Shown: positions 16,885 to 24,097 of the stretch, piece by piece
How the letters are laid out: each line of letters opens with the position of its first letter
Position numbering within the stretch: the stretch's first letter is position 1
Assembly: GCA_002394385.1 (NCBI GenBank)
Contig: DGTS01000039.1
Span: 155,921 to 219,920 of the forward strand
Reading direction: 5' to 3'
Source of the DNA: Prevotella sp. UBA4330
GTDB lineage: Bacteria > Bacteroidota > Bacteroidia > Bacteroidales > Bacteroidaceae
Length of the DNA: 64,000 nt
Translations under genes and position numbers: made by a program
Notes under the pieces: generated by a model
Databases searched by the model: none
What the model was told of the DNA's origin: nothing
What the model saw: only the letters and a program-made list of their open reading frames with translations

Positions 16885-17386
16885 ATGTATTGTAAGCATT
16901 GTGGAAAAGAAATAGCAGGTGATTCAAAGTTCTGTAATCATTGTGGCAAATCACAAGGTAATGAGGAAATCACTAACATTATTGAGCCAGCAAAGAGATT
17001 CTATACTTCAAACAAGAAATTGGTGTCATATACTCTTTTTTTTTATTCTATGTGCTATAGTTGTATATATATGGTATTCAAATCTCCTTAGTAACAAGAT
17101 TGTTGGTGAGTGGCAAAGAGAAGTTCGTGGAGGAACGGATATAGAAATATTCAAGTCAGATGGTACATGGGAATCTATTACCAAATTTCCAGGCGATCAT
17201 AGAGATTATAGAACTAATGGGACGTGGGAAATGTTTAAAGGGAAAACCTTAGTAAAAACGTTTTGGTCTAATGACGAAGGAAGATATTTGAGCGATACAT
17301 ACGAAGTCATTAATATAAGTTCTGATGAATTAGTGTTCAAGCACAAGAATGAAAATAGAGAAAGGCATTTCCAAAGGAAACAATAG
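16885..17386 (+). pseudogene. Zinc-ribbon membrane protein, frameshifted at a T9 tract
   Basis: The first frame (from ATG 16885) encodes a double-CxxC zinc ribbon (YCKHCGKEIAGDSKFCNHCGK) and a linker. It then hits a run of nine T at 17036-17044 and goes out of frame, stopping at 17091. The other frame continues with a membrane helix (FILCAIVVYIWYSNLL) and a lipocalin-like beta domain (GEWQREVRGGTDIEIFKSDG...) to a stop at 17384-17386. Joined at the T tract, the two make one sensible protein of about 165 residues: zinc ribbon, membrane segment, beta domain. The break could be a real inactivation, slippage-based phase variation, or a sequencing error in a homopolymer. It lies downstream of the two membrane-protein genes and may belong to their cassette. 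Confidence 0.7.
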
Positions 17387-17502
17387 AGATTTGTATAAAA
17401 TGGAAGTGTAAGTTGAACTATGTCAAGGCCATTTTCCGTATAAAATACAATCTTTTATTTCACTGATAAAGTTGTATAGACAGTGATCGCTTTCAAAACA
17501 TG

Positions 17503-17535
17503 TACATAGAAGAATGGATTCCATCCTTCTATGTA
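17503..17535. terminator. Bidirectional hairpin between convergent genes
   Basis: TACATAGAAG (17503-17512) pairs with CTTCTATGTA (17526-17535), with further ATGG/CCAT pairing inside. It lies between the zinc-ribbon gene (plus) and the HNH gene (minus). Confidence 0.6.
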
Positions 17536-17540
17536 TAATC

Positions 17541-17855
17541 TTATTCAAGCATTAAATCTGGTTGCGCCTTGACATTTCGGCCATGATAAGCAACAACCCT
17601 AGGAACTTCTTCACCATCGCTTTTTGCACGATTGTTCTCCCATTGCAGAGGTTGCAGATTAGAAATGTCATCATTACCACCTTTGGCCTTTGGAATAATA
17701 TGGTCTATTTCCCAACCATATTCAGATTGCTTGCCATACTCGTTGAAACGAATAAGAGCATAACAATCATCAAAACGCCAAACACTTTTGTCCTTACCTG
17801 GAACTTCTTTTCCTTTTGCCCACACAAGTAGAGGCAAATCCTTAATCTTATTCAT
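17541..17855 (-). CDS. HNH endonuclease
   Basis: This small protein has 104 residues from the ATG at 17855. It carries the HNH signature YGWEIDHIIPKAKGGNDD, then SNLQPLQWENNRAKSD: the DH pair, the Asn of the beta-hairpin and the final Asn-Arg-x-Lys are all present. The upstream in-frame extension to 18035 is hydrophobic and poorly conserved-looking, so the internal ATG (MNKIKDLPLLVWAKG) is preferred. Stand-alone HNH nucleases of this size occur in mobile elements and as solitary restriction-like enzymes. The gene sits alone on the minus strand in the accessory island. Its substrate is unknown. Confidence 0.8.
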   Translation of the reverse strand: MNKIKDLPLLVWAKGKEVPGKDKSVWRFDDCYALIRFNEYGKQSEYGWEIDHIIPKAKGGNDDISNLQPLQWENNRAKSDGEEVPRVVAYHGRNVKAQPDLMLE

Positions 17856-18084
17856 ACGAAAGACATAATAATTTAAAATATCAATGTTGTAGTTGTCAGC
17901 TACATTAGGAATGCACAAACGGCTTTTACTTCCAATCTGACCTACAAAACTAACACTAAGATGTTCATCTACACATATAATATGTTTAACTAAGCTGAAC
18001 GATGCAAATATAGGGCAAAAAAATGAAATGAGCAAATAATTCGTAAAAAAACGTTTGCGGCATACAACCTACGAGATTTTTTAC

Positions 18085-18138
18085 TATCTTTGTCCCCGAC
18101 AACGAGCCATTGAAACAGGCTGGTGGCTCTGAGTCGGG
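18085..18138 (+). promoter_or_regulatory. Orphan -7 box followed by a stable hairpin
   Basis: TATCTTTG (18085-18092) fits TAnnTTTG. Immediately downstream CCCGAC (18095-18100) pairs with GTCGGG (18133-18138), and GAGCCA (18104-18109) pairs with TGGCTC (18124-18129). No open reading frame follows, so this may be a remnant leader or a small RNA. The rest of 18139-18469 holds a copy of CGCTTGCCTAAGCAAGAAC and a stretch similar to 13455-13510, but no gene. Confidence 0.4.
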
Positions 18139-18469
18139 AGTTCATTGACAAGCAAATCACGGCAGAATGAGGAAATGAGAACCGTTGCCAGTTCGTCGCT
18201 CGGCTTTGCCGCTTGCCTAAGCAAGAACCCTGATTTTCTCAATCCTCCGAACTGCCTTTATTTACAAAAGGTTAGCGATTTTATCCAAAGATACGAAATA
18301 ATGCTGACATAGAAAAGCGATTTTGGAGAATTAACGCAATTAGTCCCATAAATAAAGGCAATACGAGGAAAATTGGGGAAAGTCTGCGAAGTGCCACTAC
18401 GCAAATCGAGCCAGCCCTGCACGATAGATGAACTATCATGCAATTGTGAATCTCCTATTTGAGAAAGGG

Positions 18470-19168
18470 TTACTTAAGAAGATTCCTATTACTATTCCCC
18501 TCCAAAACCTCCATCTGCTGGATAACAAGTCTTTCGCCCTGTGGTATTCCATCATTGATTAGCACTGCATTGATATTCTCCATATTCGACAGGCATATCA
18601 GTTCGTTGATGGTGGCATAGTCACGGATATTGCCTTTCAATTCGGGATTGGCCTCGCGCCATTGCTTGGCAGTCATTCCAAACATAGCAACGTTTAGCAC
18701 ATCGGCTTCTTCTGCATAGATGATACTGGCTTGTGTAGTGGTGATTTCTTCAGGAATCAAGTGGCTCTTAATGGCATCCGTGTGAATGCGATAGTTGATT
18801 TTGGAGAGTTCTCTTTTGGCAGTCCATCCCAATAATTCCTGCTCCTTGGCTTTTAGGCGTTGGAACTCCATGACAAGGTAAAGACGGAACTCAACGGAAA
18901 TCCATGATGCAAACTCGAAGGCTATATCGGTTTGGGCAAAGGTACCTCCATAGCGTCCCGCTTGCGAAACAATCCCAATAGCATTAGTGGCTTCAATCCA
19001 ACGAGTAGGCGAAAGCGTGAAAGCATTCAAACCAGCCTCTTTTCTAAACCCCTCGAATTCGAGGGGGTTAAAATTGGGATTGTGAAGCGTCTCCCATATA
19101 CCAAGAAATTCCACGGTATTGCGGTTACGCATCCAGTTCGTAACCCTCAAAAATGCCTTATCTCTCAA
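18470..19168 (-). pseudogene. KilA-N domain protein, N-terminally truncated
   Basis: The 232-aa frame matches the KilA-N family: VTNWMRNRNTVEFLGIWE, FEGFRKEAGLNAFTLSPTRWIEATNAIGI and GRYGGTFAQTDIAFEFASWIS are diagnostic. KilA-N is a DNA-binding domain of phages and their remnants. The usual N-terminal segment that precedes the NWxRNRNT motif (about 30-40 residues, with the first beta strand and ISLTDMA-type helix) is missing. The frame begins with unrelated MRDKAFLR, so the gene looks broken at its 5' end. The C-terminal part (RIHTDAIKSHLIP...) is intact. Its presence, with the HNH nuclease, indicates prophage-derived material. It is probably not functional, although an alternative short form cannot be excluded. 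Confidence 0.75.
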
Positions 19169-19332
19169 ACTACCGATGAATAAAGAAAGTTTGAGATTTC
19201 TTACAAAGTTACAAAAAAACGAGAGTTGAACAAAATAAACTCATTCCTTTTTTTGCTGAGACGTAAGAACTTCGCGACTTTTGTCGCAAAAAGTCGATAA
19301 TAATCGACTATTGGCACACCATGACTTTTCTG

Positions 19333-19377
19333 GTAAAATAGCCTATATTGGTCAGTAAAATAGCCTATTTTACTTTC
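19333..19377. repeat. GTAAAATAGCCTATATTG repeat (copy A)
   Basis: Two units of GTAAAATAGCCTAT are joined by a TTGGTCA spacer, and the second unit is extended into the palindrome AGTAAAATAGCCTATTTTACT. Related elements lie at 47745-47792 and 59145-59214. Apart from this repeat and the promoter at 19599-19628, 19169-19647 holds no recognisable gene. Confidence 0.8.
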
Positions 19378-19598
19378 GGAAATCATGCGGTGTGTTTATG
19401 ATTTGAACCGTAAAATGAGTTTGGAAAAAGGAATTACTCGATATTTTCCCTTTATTTCATTGCAGTGCTTTCACATGACTCTCTCTTCTTACATAGAAGA
19501 GTAACGTCGTCTGCGGTGCAAAGAAAGCCTGAAATCATCAAATAACAAGGGAAAGAAGTGGTAAAATTCTAAATTTTAGAAATATTTCTCAGTTTTCT

Positions 19599-19628
19599 TT
19601 TGAAATTCAAAACTGTTATGTAACTTTG
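19599..19628 (+). promoter_or_regulatory. higBA promoter
   Basis: TTTG at 19599-19602 and TAACTTTG at 19621-19628 are separated by 18 nt. The ATG of higB follows at 19648, so the leader is very short. Confidence 0.65.
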
Positions 19629-19647
19629 CAACGAAGAATCCTAGTAA

Positions 19648-19947
19648 ATGAAAATAGTATCACATAGACGATTAGTTGAGTTCTACAGTTCGGAAGGTCA
19701 TGGAGACGCTCAGGCAGCACTTGAACGATGGTATGACATCGCAGAAAAAGCGGAGTGGAAGAACTTGTCGGATATAAAGGTTGACTTTCCTTTGACAGAC
19801 TACGTAGGAAATCAACATTATGTTTTTGACATCAGGGGCAACAAATATCGTCTTGTTGTGGTCGTAAAGTTCACGATCGGGCATATCTTCATCCGATTTG
19901 TAGGTACGCATAGTGAATACGATAAGATTGACGTTTCAACGATATAG
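19648..19947 (+). CDS. higB: HigB-family mRNA interferase toxin
   Basis: This 99-aa protein belongs to the HigB branch of the RelE superfamily, ribosome-dependent mRNA interferases that arrest growth when free. The family pattern is visible: RRLVEFYSSEGHGDAQAALERWYD at the N-terminus (quoted in two parts, residues 7-16 and 17-30), DYVGNQHYVFDIRGNKYRL (about 51-69) and the C-terminal IGHIFIRFVGTHSEYDKID. The antitoxin gene follows after a 17-nt gap. The toxin-first order is typical of higBA loci and the promoter at 19599-19628 serves both. Expression is normally self-repressed by the HigA-HigB complex. Function is assigned with good confidence from family and partner. Confidence 0.88.
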   Translation: MKIVSHRRLVEFYSSEGHGDAQAALERWYDIAEKAEWKNLSDIKVDFPLTDYVGNQHYVFDIRGNKYRLVVVVKFTIGHIFIRFVGTHSEYDKIDVSTI

Positions 19948-19964
19948 TAAAAGGAGGTACGAAT

Positions 19965-20327
19965 ATGGCAAAGATTACAAAAGAACAATATGAATTTGCA
20001 TTGGCACGTATTGAAGAACTGCTGCCAATGGTGGACGACAACACACCAGCCAACGACCGCAATGCCGTGGAGTTGACAATGATGTCGGATGTCGTCATAG
20101 ACTACGAGAAGGAGCACTATCCCATAGGCAAACCCACCGTAGCCCAGTTGATACAATTGTCGTTGGACGAGAAAAACATGAGTCAGAAACAGTTGGCTAC
20201 AGAGATAGGTGTCAGCCCTTCACGCATAAGCGACTATGTTTCGGGCAGGGCAGAACCCACATTGAAGATTGCCCGTTTGCTCTGTTCCACTTTGGGGATA
20301 ACGCCAGCGGCAATGCTGGGATATTGA
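19965..20327 (+). CDS. higA: HigA-type antitoxin with XRE helix-turn-helix
   Basis: This 120-aa protein pairs with the upstream HigB-type toxin. An N-terminal acidic helical region (about 1-45) would bind the toxin. A C-terminal XRE-type helix-turn-helix (about 62-115: MSQKQLATEIGVSPSRISDY, then LKIARLLCSTLGI) would bind the operon promoter. The start is 17 nt after the toxin stop, with an AGGAGG-like stretch (AAAAGGAGG) just upstream, an unusually good Shine-Dalgarno for this organism. The gene is intact, so the module is probably active. Confidence 0.88.
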   Translation: MAKITKEQYEFALARIEELLPMVDDNTPANDRNAVELTMMSDVVIDYEKEHYPIGKPTVAQLIQLSLDEKNMSQKQLATEIGVSPSRISDYVSGRAEPTLKIARLLCSTLGITPAAMLGY

Positions 20328-20402
20328 ACAATAGGAAATCCAAGAAAGAATAGCAGGCGAGTAACCGCAAGTTTCGCCACAATGAACATGTATTATTAAG
20401 GG

Positions 20403-20440
20403 GTATGGGCGTTTAGAAGTGCACTCCTAAACGCTCATAC
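20403..20440. terminator. Hairpin between convergent higA and the next minus-strand gene
   Basis: GTATGGGCGTTTAG (from 20403) pairs with CTAAACGCTCATAC (to 20440), 14 bp with one wobble. No strong T tract follows on either strand, so termination is inferred from position. Confidence 0.55.
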
Positions 20441-20472
20441 GCATTAATTCGAGCGAAGCGTGAAATGTCGTG

Positions 20473-21072
20473 TTATTTAAATCTGCGACCGTTCCACTTC
20501 AAGGTGGTCTGCCACTTCTCGCGGCCGTTCTCGCTCCAGTGCGTCACGATGATGTCCTTTCCGATGCGGGGCAGAGCATACGAGGTGTTGAAGTACTGCA
20601 CGTCAATGCCCATATCGACGACGTTCATCTGCCTCTTGGCATTGTCGTAGCGATAGAACGACAGGCCGTCGTACTGTCCGGGGTTCATGCGCTTGTCGCC
20701 TTCTGACGTTTCCACACACAGTGCAAACAACTTGTGCTTTTTGTCGGCCATGTTCCAGTAGCACATCTCCCATTTCTGCGTGAAACCGTCGTGATTCGAC
20801 TGCACCAGGATGTAGCCCGCCTTCTTGTCAACGGTAATTGTGAAGCCCTCAGGCTGAGCCTCGCCATTGCGGTAACACTCCAGTGACCGCCGCAGCGCAG
20901 CCGCCGACTCGTCAGGCGTGTTCTCCTGGTCATCCCAGATCATAGCCCACGCCCATGCGAAATCCATGATGTCGGGCGCAGCGCCCTGGAATACCACCTT
21001 GATGCCTTCCTGTGCCGACATCGTCATCCAGCACATTGTCAGCATCATTGCAAAAACTATTCTCTTCATCAT
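20473..21072 (-). CDS. Secreted protein of unknown function
   Basis: This 199-aa protein has a signal peptide (residues 1-21, cleavage after MSA). The mature part has several Trp-rich beta strands (AWAWAMIWDDQEN, FTQKWEMCYWNMADKK) and ends WQTTLKWNGRRFK. I do not recognise the family. The gene is followed 5' (on the minus strand) by an octamer repeat that separates it from the DUF2207 gene. The two genes share orientation and may be one transcript. Periplasmic location is likely and no reaction can be suggested. Confidence 0.65.
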   Translation of the reverse strand: MMKRIVFAMMLTMCWMTMSAQEGIKVVFQGAAPDIMDFAWAWAMIWDDQENTPDESAAALRRSLECYRNGEAQPEGFTITVDKKAGYILVQSNHDGFTQKWEMCYWNMADKKHKLFALCVETSEGDKRMNPGQYDGLSFYRYDNAKRQMNVVDMGIDVQYFNTSYALPRIGKDIIVTHWSENGREKWQTTLKWNGRRFK

Positions 21073-21075
21073 CGT

Positions 21076-21144
21076 CTTTTTTACCTTTTTACTTTTTTAC
21101 CCTTTTTACTTTTTTACCTTTTTACCTTTTTACTTTTTTACCCT
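21076..21144. repeat. Octamer tandem repeat between the DUF2207 gene and the next gene
   Basis: About eight copies of ACTTTTTT/ACCTTTTT (period 8, one unit of 9) fill the whole intergenic gap. The composition is the same as in the repeat at 1889-1973. On the coding strand it places an A-rich tract just before the next start codon. Confidence 0.85.
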
Positions 21145-22866
21145 TTAACGTATGCCTCCTCCTCCGCCTTCGCCAGAGAAGCCGCCGCCTCCGCCGCCCC
21201 AGGAGGACCTGCCGCCTTCGCCAGACGAACGGGATGCGGAATGGCGACTCTTCTTGGAAGAAGACTCCGACTTGCGTCGGCGCTCCTCGCGCTCTTCTAT
21301 CAGACCCTCGGTAATCAGCAGGAACGAACTGTCAACGGCAGGAAGAGCCACACCGTCAGAGAACTGGCCTGCCACCTGGTCCATCTTGAAGAACTCGGGA
21401 TTGATGGCTTTCATGTCCTTCACCACTTGTTCTGCATTGCCGAAGAGCGTTGCCCACACGATATAGTCGCGCCAGAGTTTAGTCTCCGTCAGATTGCGTT
21501 CGTTGGCTAAGGTGAAGTCGCTAAGGAAACGTTTAAATCCGTACACCTCGTTCATCTCTGCCTGTTTGTTTTTATAGTAAGAGACATCACGCTTGGTACA
21601 TAGCAGGTCAATGAATGTACGCACAAGTTTCCTGTTGCCCTTGTCGCTCATAAACGTTTCCAGTTCCTTGGGGTCGAGCACATGATTATCGCCGGCAGCC
21701 TTCTTGAATATCTCATGCATCTTATAGGCCAATGGCGTGAGGTCCTTTTCCAATGACAGTTCCTTAACCACAAAGCGGTTCTGCATCCTGCCCGTTTCTG
21801 TCATGACGGACTGCACAACGAAGGCGCCTTCATTAATCATTTGCAGGATGGTGGCAGAGACCAAGCGCTTATAATCCGCCTCTTTACCGTAATTAAATGC
21901 ATTCAGCATTTCGTTGGCCTGCTGCAGATTGCCTTCCAGAGGTACAGATCTGAAATAACCTACGGTCTGTGTCCACTTCTCGTGCTTCTTGCGCTTAGTC
22001 GTAGTCATCATCTTTTTGACGAGGAGGAATAGTCCCCACAAGCCGGCAGCACCGCAAAGGAGTATGCCAATGGCTTTGAGAACACTCAGCACGTCGTCCC
22101 AGAAACTTTCCTCCTTGATGGCGTCACCATAGTCGCTGCCTTCAAAGGCAAGTTGCTTCTTATGCTCAAAAGTGTCGTCCGTATCTTGAACAGTAGGATT
22201 TAGCATGCCTTTGGGGAATTTCGCCATGACATAGAGTGCTGCCTCTGAGTTCATTGGTTCGGTGGTTTCGACAATGATTTTGCCATCCTCAAAACGTAAG
22301 TCGCCCTTGAACTGGAATCCCCAGATGCCGCATGTCTCTGCATCAAACCGCTGGGTGGTATCGGCACTCTCTATGGTTACCTTGGCCCGTTCTGGCTTCG
22401 GTGTCACGCTTTTGTCAAGGAATACGTGGCGAATGGCATCGGCATCGGGGTATCCACGCACCAGACTGGTGATGGTGTAACTCGTCGTGTAGGTGCGTTC
22501 ACCACTCTTGCCTAAACCCCAGCAGAGTTCATAGCCGCCATTTTTCTCTATGATGCCACACCGTTCCGCCTTCTCCTCACGGTTCCGGTCTGTTCTCCAT
22601 GTTCCGACATGCTCGTAAGCCAGTCCTGTATTGTCGCTGACGGTCAGGTCCTCGACTTTACCAGGACTCATGTTGCCCAGTCCGATGTAGCACTCCGTTC
22701 CCTCGTCGGTAATGGTCATGCGGCGTGTCTCCGTGATGCGTGCATCACCGTTCTTGCCTATCACCACGCGGATGTTGAGGTCGTGGAGCCGCGACTGGGC
22801 GAACAGCACACCTGCCGATGCCACGAACGACATCATCAGCAGGGCAGCAAATCTTTTCACAGTCAT
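21145..22866 (-). CDS. DUF2207 membrane protein with Gly-rich C-terminus
   Basis: This 573-aa protein belongs to the DUF2207 family. It has a signal peptide (about residues 1-23), an extracytoplasmic domain starting LHDLNIRVVIGKNGDARITETRR with the family's beta-sandwich pattern, and a membrane helix near 267-285 (AIGILLCGAAGLWGLFLLV). A cytoplasmic helical region follows, then a C-terminal Gly/Ser-rich tail (GGGGGGFSGEGGGGG). DUF2207 proteins usually have two membrane helices and the same glycine-rich end; only one clear internal helix is seen here. The role of the family is unknown. The gene is followed by the 199-aa secreted-protein gene across an octamer repeat and may be co-transcribed with it. 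Confidence 0.85.
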   Translation of the reverse strand: MTVKRFAALLMMSFVASAGVLFAQSRLHDLNIRVVIGKNGDARITETRRMTITDEGTECYIGLGNMSPGKVEDLTVSDNTGLAYEHVGTWRTDRNREEKAERCGIIEKNGGYELCWGLGKSGERTYTTSYTITSLVRGYPDADAIRHVFLDKSVTPKPERAKVTIESADTTQRFDAETCGIWGFQFKGDLRFEDGKIIVETTEPMNSEAALYVMAKFPKGMLNPTVQDTDDTFEHKKQLAFEGSDYGDAIKEESFWDDVLSVLKAIGILLCGAAGLWGLFLLVKKMMTTTKRKKHEKWTQTVGYFRSVPLEGNLQQANEMLNAFNYGKEADYKRLVSATILQMINEGAFVVQSVMTETGRMQNRFVVKELSLEKDLTPLAYKMHEIFKKAAGDNHVLDPKELETFMSDKGNRKLVRTFIDLLCTKRDVSYYKNKQAEMNEVYGFKRFLSDFTLANERNLTETKLWRDYIVWATLFGNAEQVVKDMKAINPEFFKMDQVAGQFSDGVALPAVDSSFLLITEGLIEEREERRRKSESSSKKSRHSASRSSGEGGRSSWGGGGGGFSGEGGGGGIR

Positions 22867-22919
22867 TCCGTTTGATGGTTCTTTATAGATGAGTAAATGC
22901 CTATCTTGCAGGCAATCAC

Positions 22920-23780
22920 TTATTTCATGACACCAAACAGGCTATAGACATAGGTTTTTCCATTATCATCGTTCTTGACCCAGAGGTGTCCATGCTCTTT
23001 ATCAACATTCACCACGGTGTAGCCGGGCTTGTAACTGGAAACGTCAATTGCGCTGACCTTGTCGCCCACTTTGAACTTCTCTTTGAAAGGAAGCAGTTTG
23101 CAGTTGTCCTTGGTGGTACATTCCAAATGGCTGGCAAATGCTGATATCAGCACTTTGTCACCGCTGACCTGAACGACGGTGCCATATTTCATATTGCCAT
23201 TTACATTAAAGGCCACCTGCGCACCCGATTCAAACTTACCTTCCTTCAGCACGTTGAATGAACCTGGCTCCAGTTTCACGCCCTTCTGCTTCTCTGCCAG
23301 TTTAGGAGAGTCGAACTCTCTCGGCCAAGTATAATCGTCGTCAAGATAGCACACTACAGGCTCCGTTGGTGTTGAGTCATCAATGACGATGGCACGCTGC
23401 ATGTCGCGCTTAGAAGAGCCATAAGTCAGCAATATGTCGCCCTTCTTGGCCTTCTCGCTCTTGCCCAGTGGAATAATGAGTGCATTGGGCACCTCAACTT
23501 TATTGTCGTATTGATCGACGATAGATTTCTCCTTGCCAACTTCGATAATGGTTGTATTATACCATAGCATGGTCTTCCCCACCAACTCTTCTCCGCGATC
23601 TATAAAGTCGAGGTAGTGCTCTTGATTGGACAAAATCTGCTGGCCGGGCTTGGCGTCAATCTCAATGTCCATTGGGAAATCCCATGGCCACACCTTCGGG
23701 TCGTTCTGTGCCTCTGCCACTGTTATGAATGCGAACATGGCTGTGAATGCCATCACTGATACTTTCATTGAATGTCTCAT
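22920..23780 (-). CDS. Secreted protein of unknown function
   Basis: This 286-aa protein has a signal peptide (residues 1-24, ending AEAQ). The mature protein is beta-rich, with two small modules that look like SH3/Tudor-type folds (for example GAQVAFNVNGNMKYGTVVQV, and FKVGDKVSAIDVSS followed by GYTVVNVDKEHGHLWV). They suggest repeats that bind a ligand or protein. I do not know the family. It lies 53 nt upstream of the DUF2207 gene in the same orientation, so the two may be transcribed together. Confidence 0.65.
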   Translation of the reverse strand: MRHSMKVSVMAFTAMFAFITVAEAQNDPKVWPWDFPMDIEIDAKPGQQILSNQEHYLDFIDRGEELVGKTMLWYNTTIIEVGKEKSIVDQYDNKVEVPNALIIPLGKSEKAKKGDILLTYGSSKRDMQRAIVIDDSTPTEPVVCYLDDDYTWPREFDSPKLAEKQKGVKLEPGSFNVLKEGKFESGAQVAFNVNGNMKYGTVVQVSGDKVLISAFASHLECTTKDNCKLLPFKEKFKVGDKVSAIDVSSYKPGYTVVNVDKEHGHLWVKNDDNGKTYVYSLFGVMK

Positions 23781-23810
23781 AATTGTATTAAATGCTTAAA
23801 CGATTAATAT

Positions 23811-23957
23811 TTATTTTAATAACTCTTTTAATTGTCGTTTCACCTCTGCTCTCACCATATCGCGCATGGCAAACAGGAGTCTTGCCTGATCCTCAGTGTA
23901 GTTGCTGGCTGCCTGATGCCTGAGGTTTGGTTTGTTTTTTGGTGACTTCTGTTCCAT
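23811..23957 (-). CDS. Small basic protein, hypothetical
   Basis: The ATG at 23957 gives 48 residues (MEQKSPKNKPNLRHQAASNY, then a helical EDQARLLFAMRDMVRAEVKR). A longer in-frame start at 24020 exists but adds an unlikely hydrophobic stretch overlapping a promoter-like region. The pattern is a short disordered basic N-terminus plus an amphipathic helix. It lies 30 nt upstream of the 286-aa gene in the same direction. Its function is unknown, and it could be a small regulator or a chance frame. Confidence 0.45.
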   Translation of the reverse strand: MEQKSPKNKPNLRHQAASNYTEDQARLLFAMRDMVRAEVKRQLKELLK

Positions 23958-24097
23958 AGGCGTGTCGTATGGTTTGTTCTTGCGATTTGTCTGCAAAGTT
24001 ACGGCAAAAACAATGCACAACCTTCAGCAGAAAACGCAGGAAGTTGTGCAGAATCTTCCAAAATGCGCCAAAACAAATGCATTTTGCCTATGTTTCT

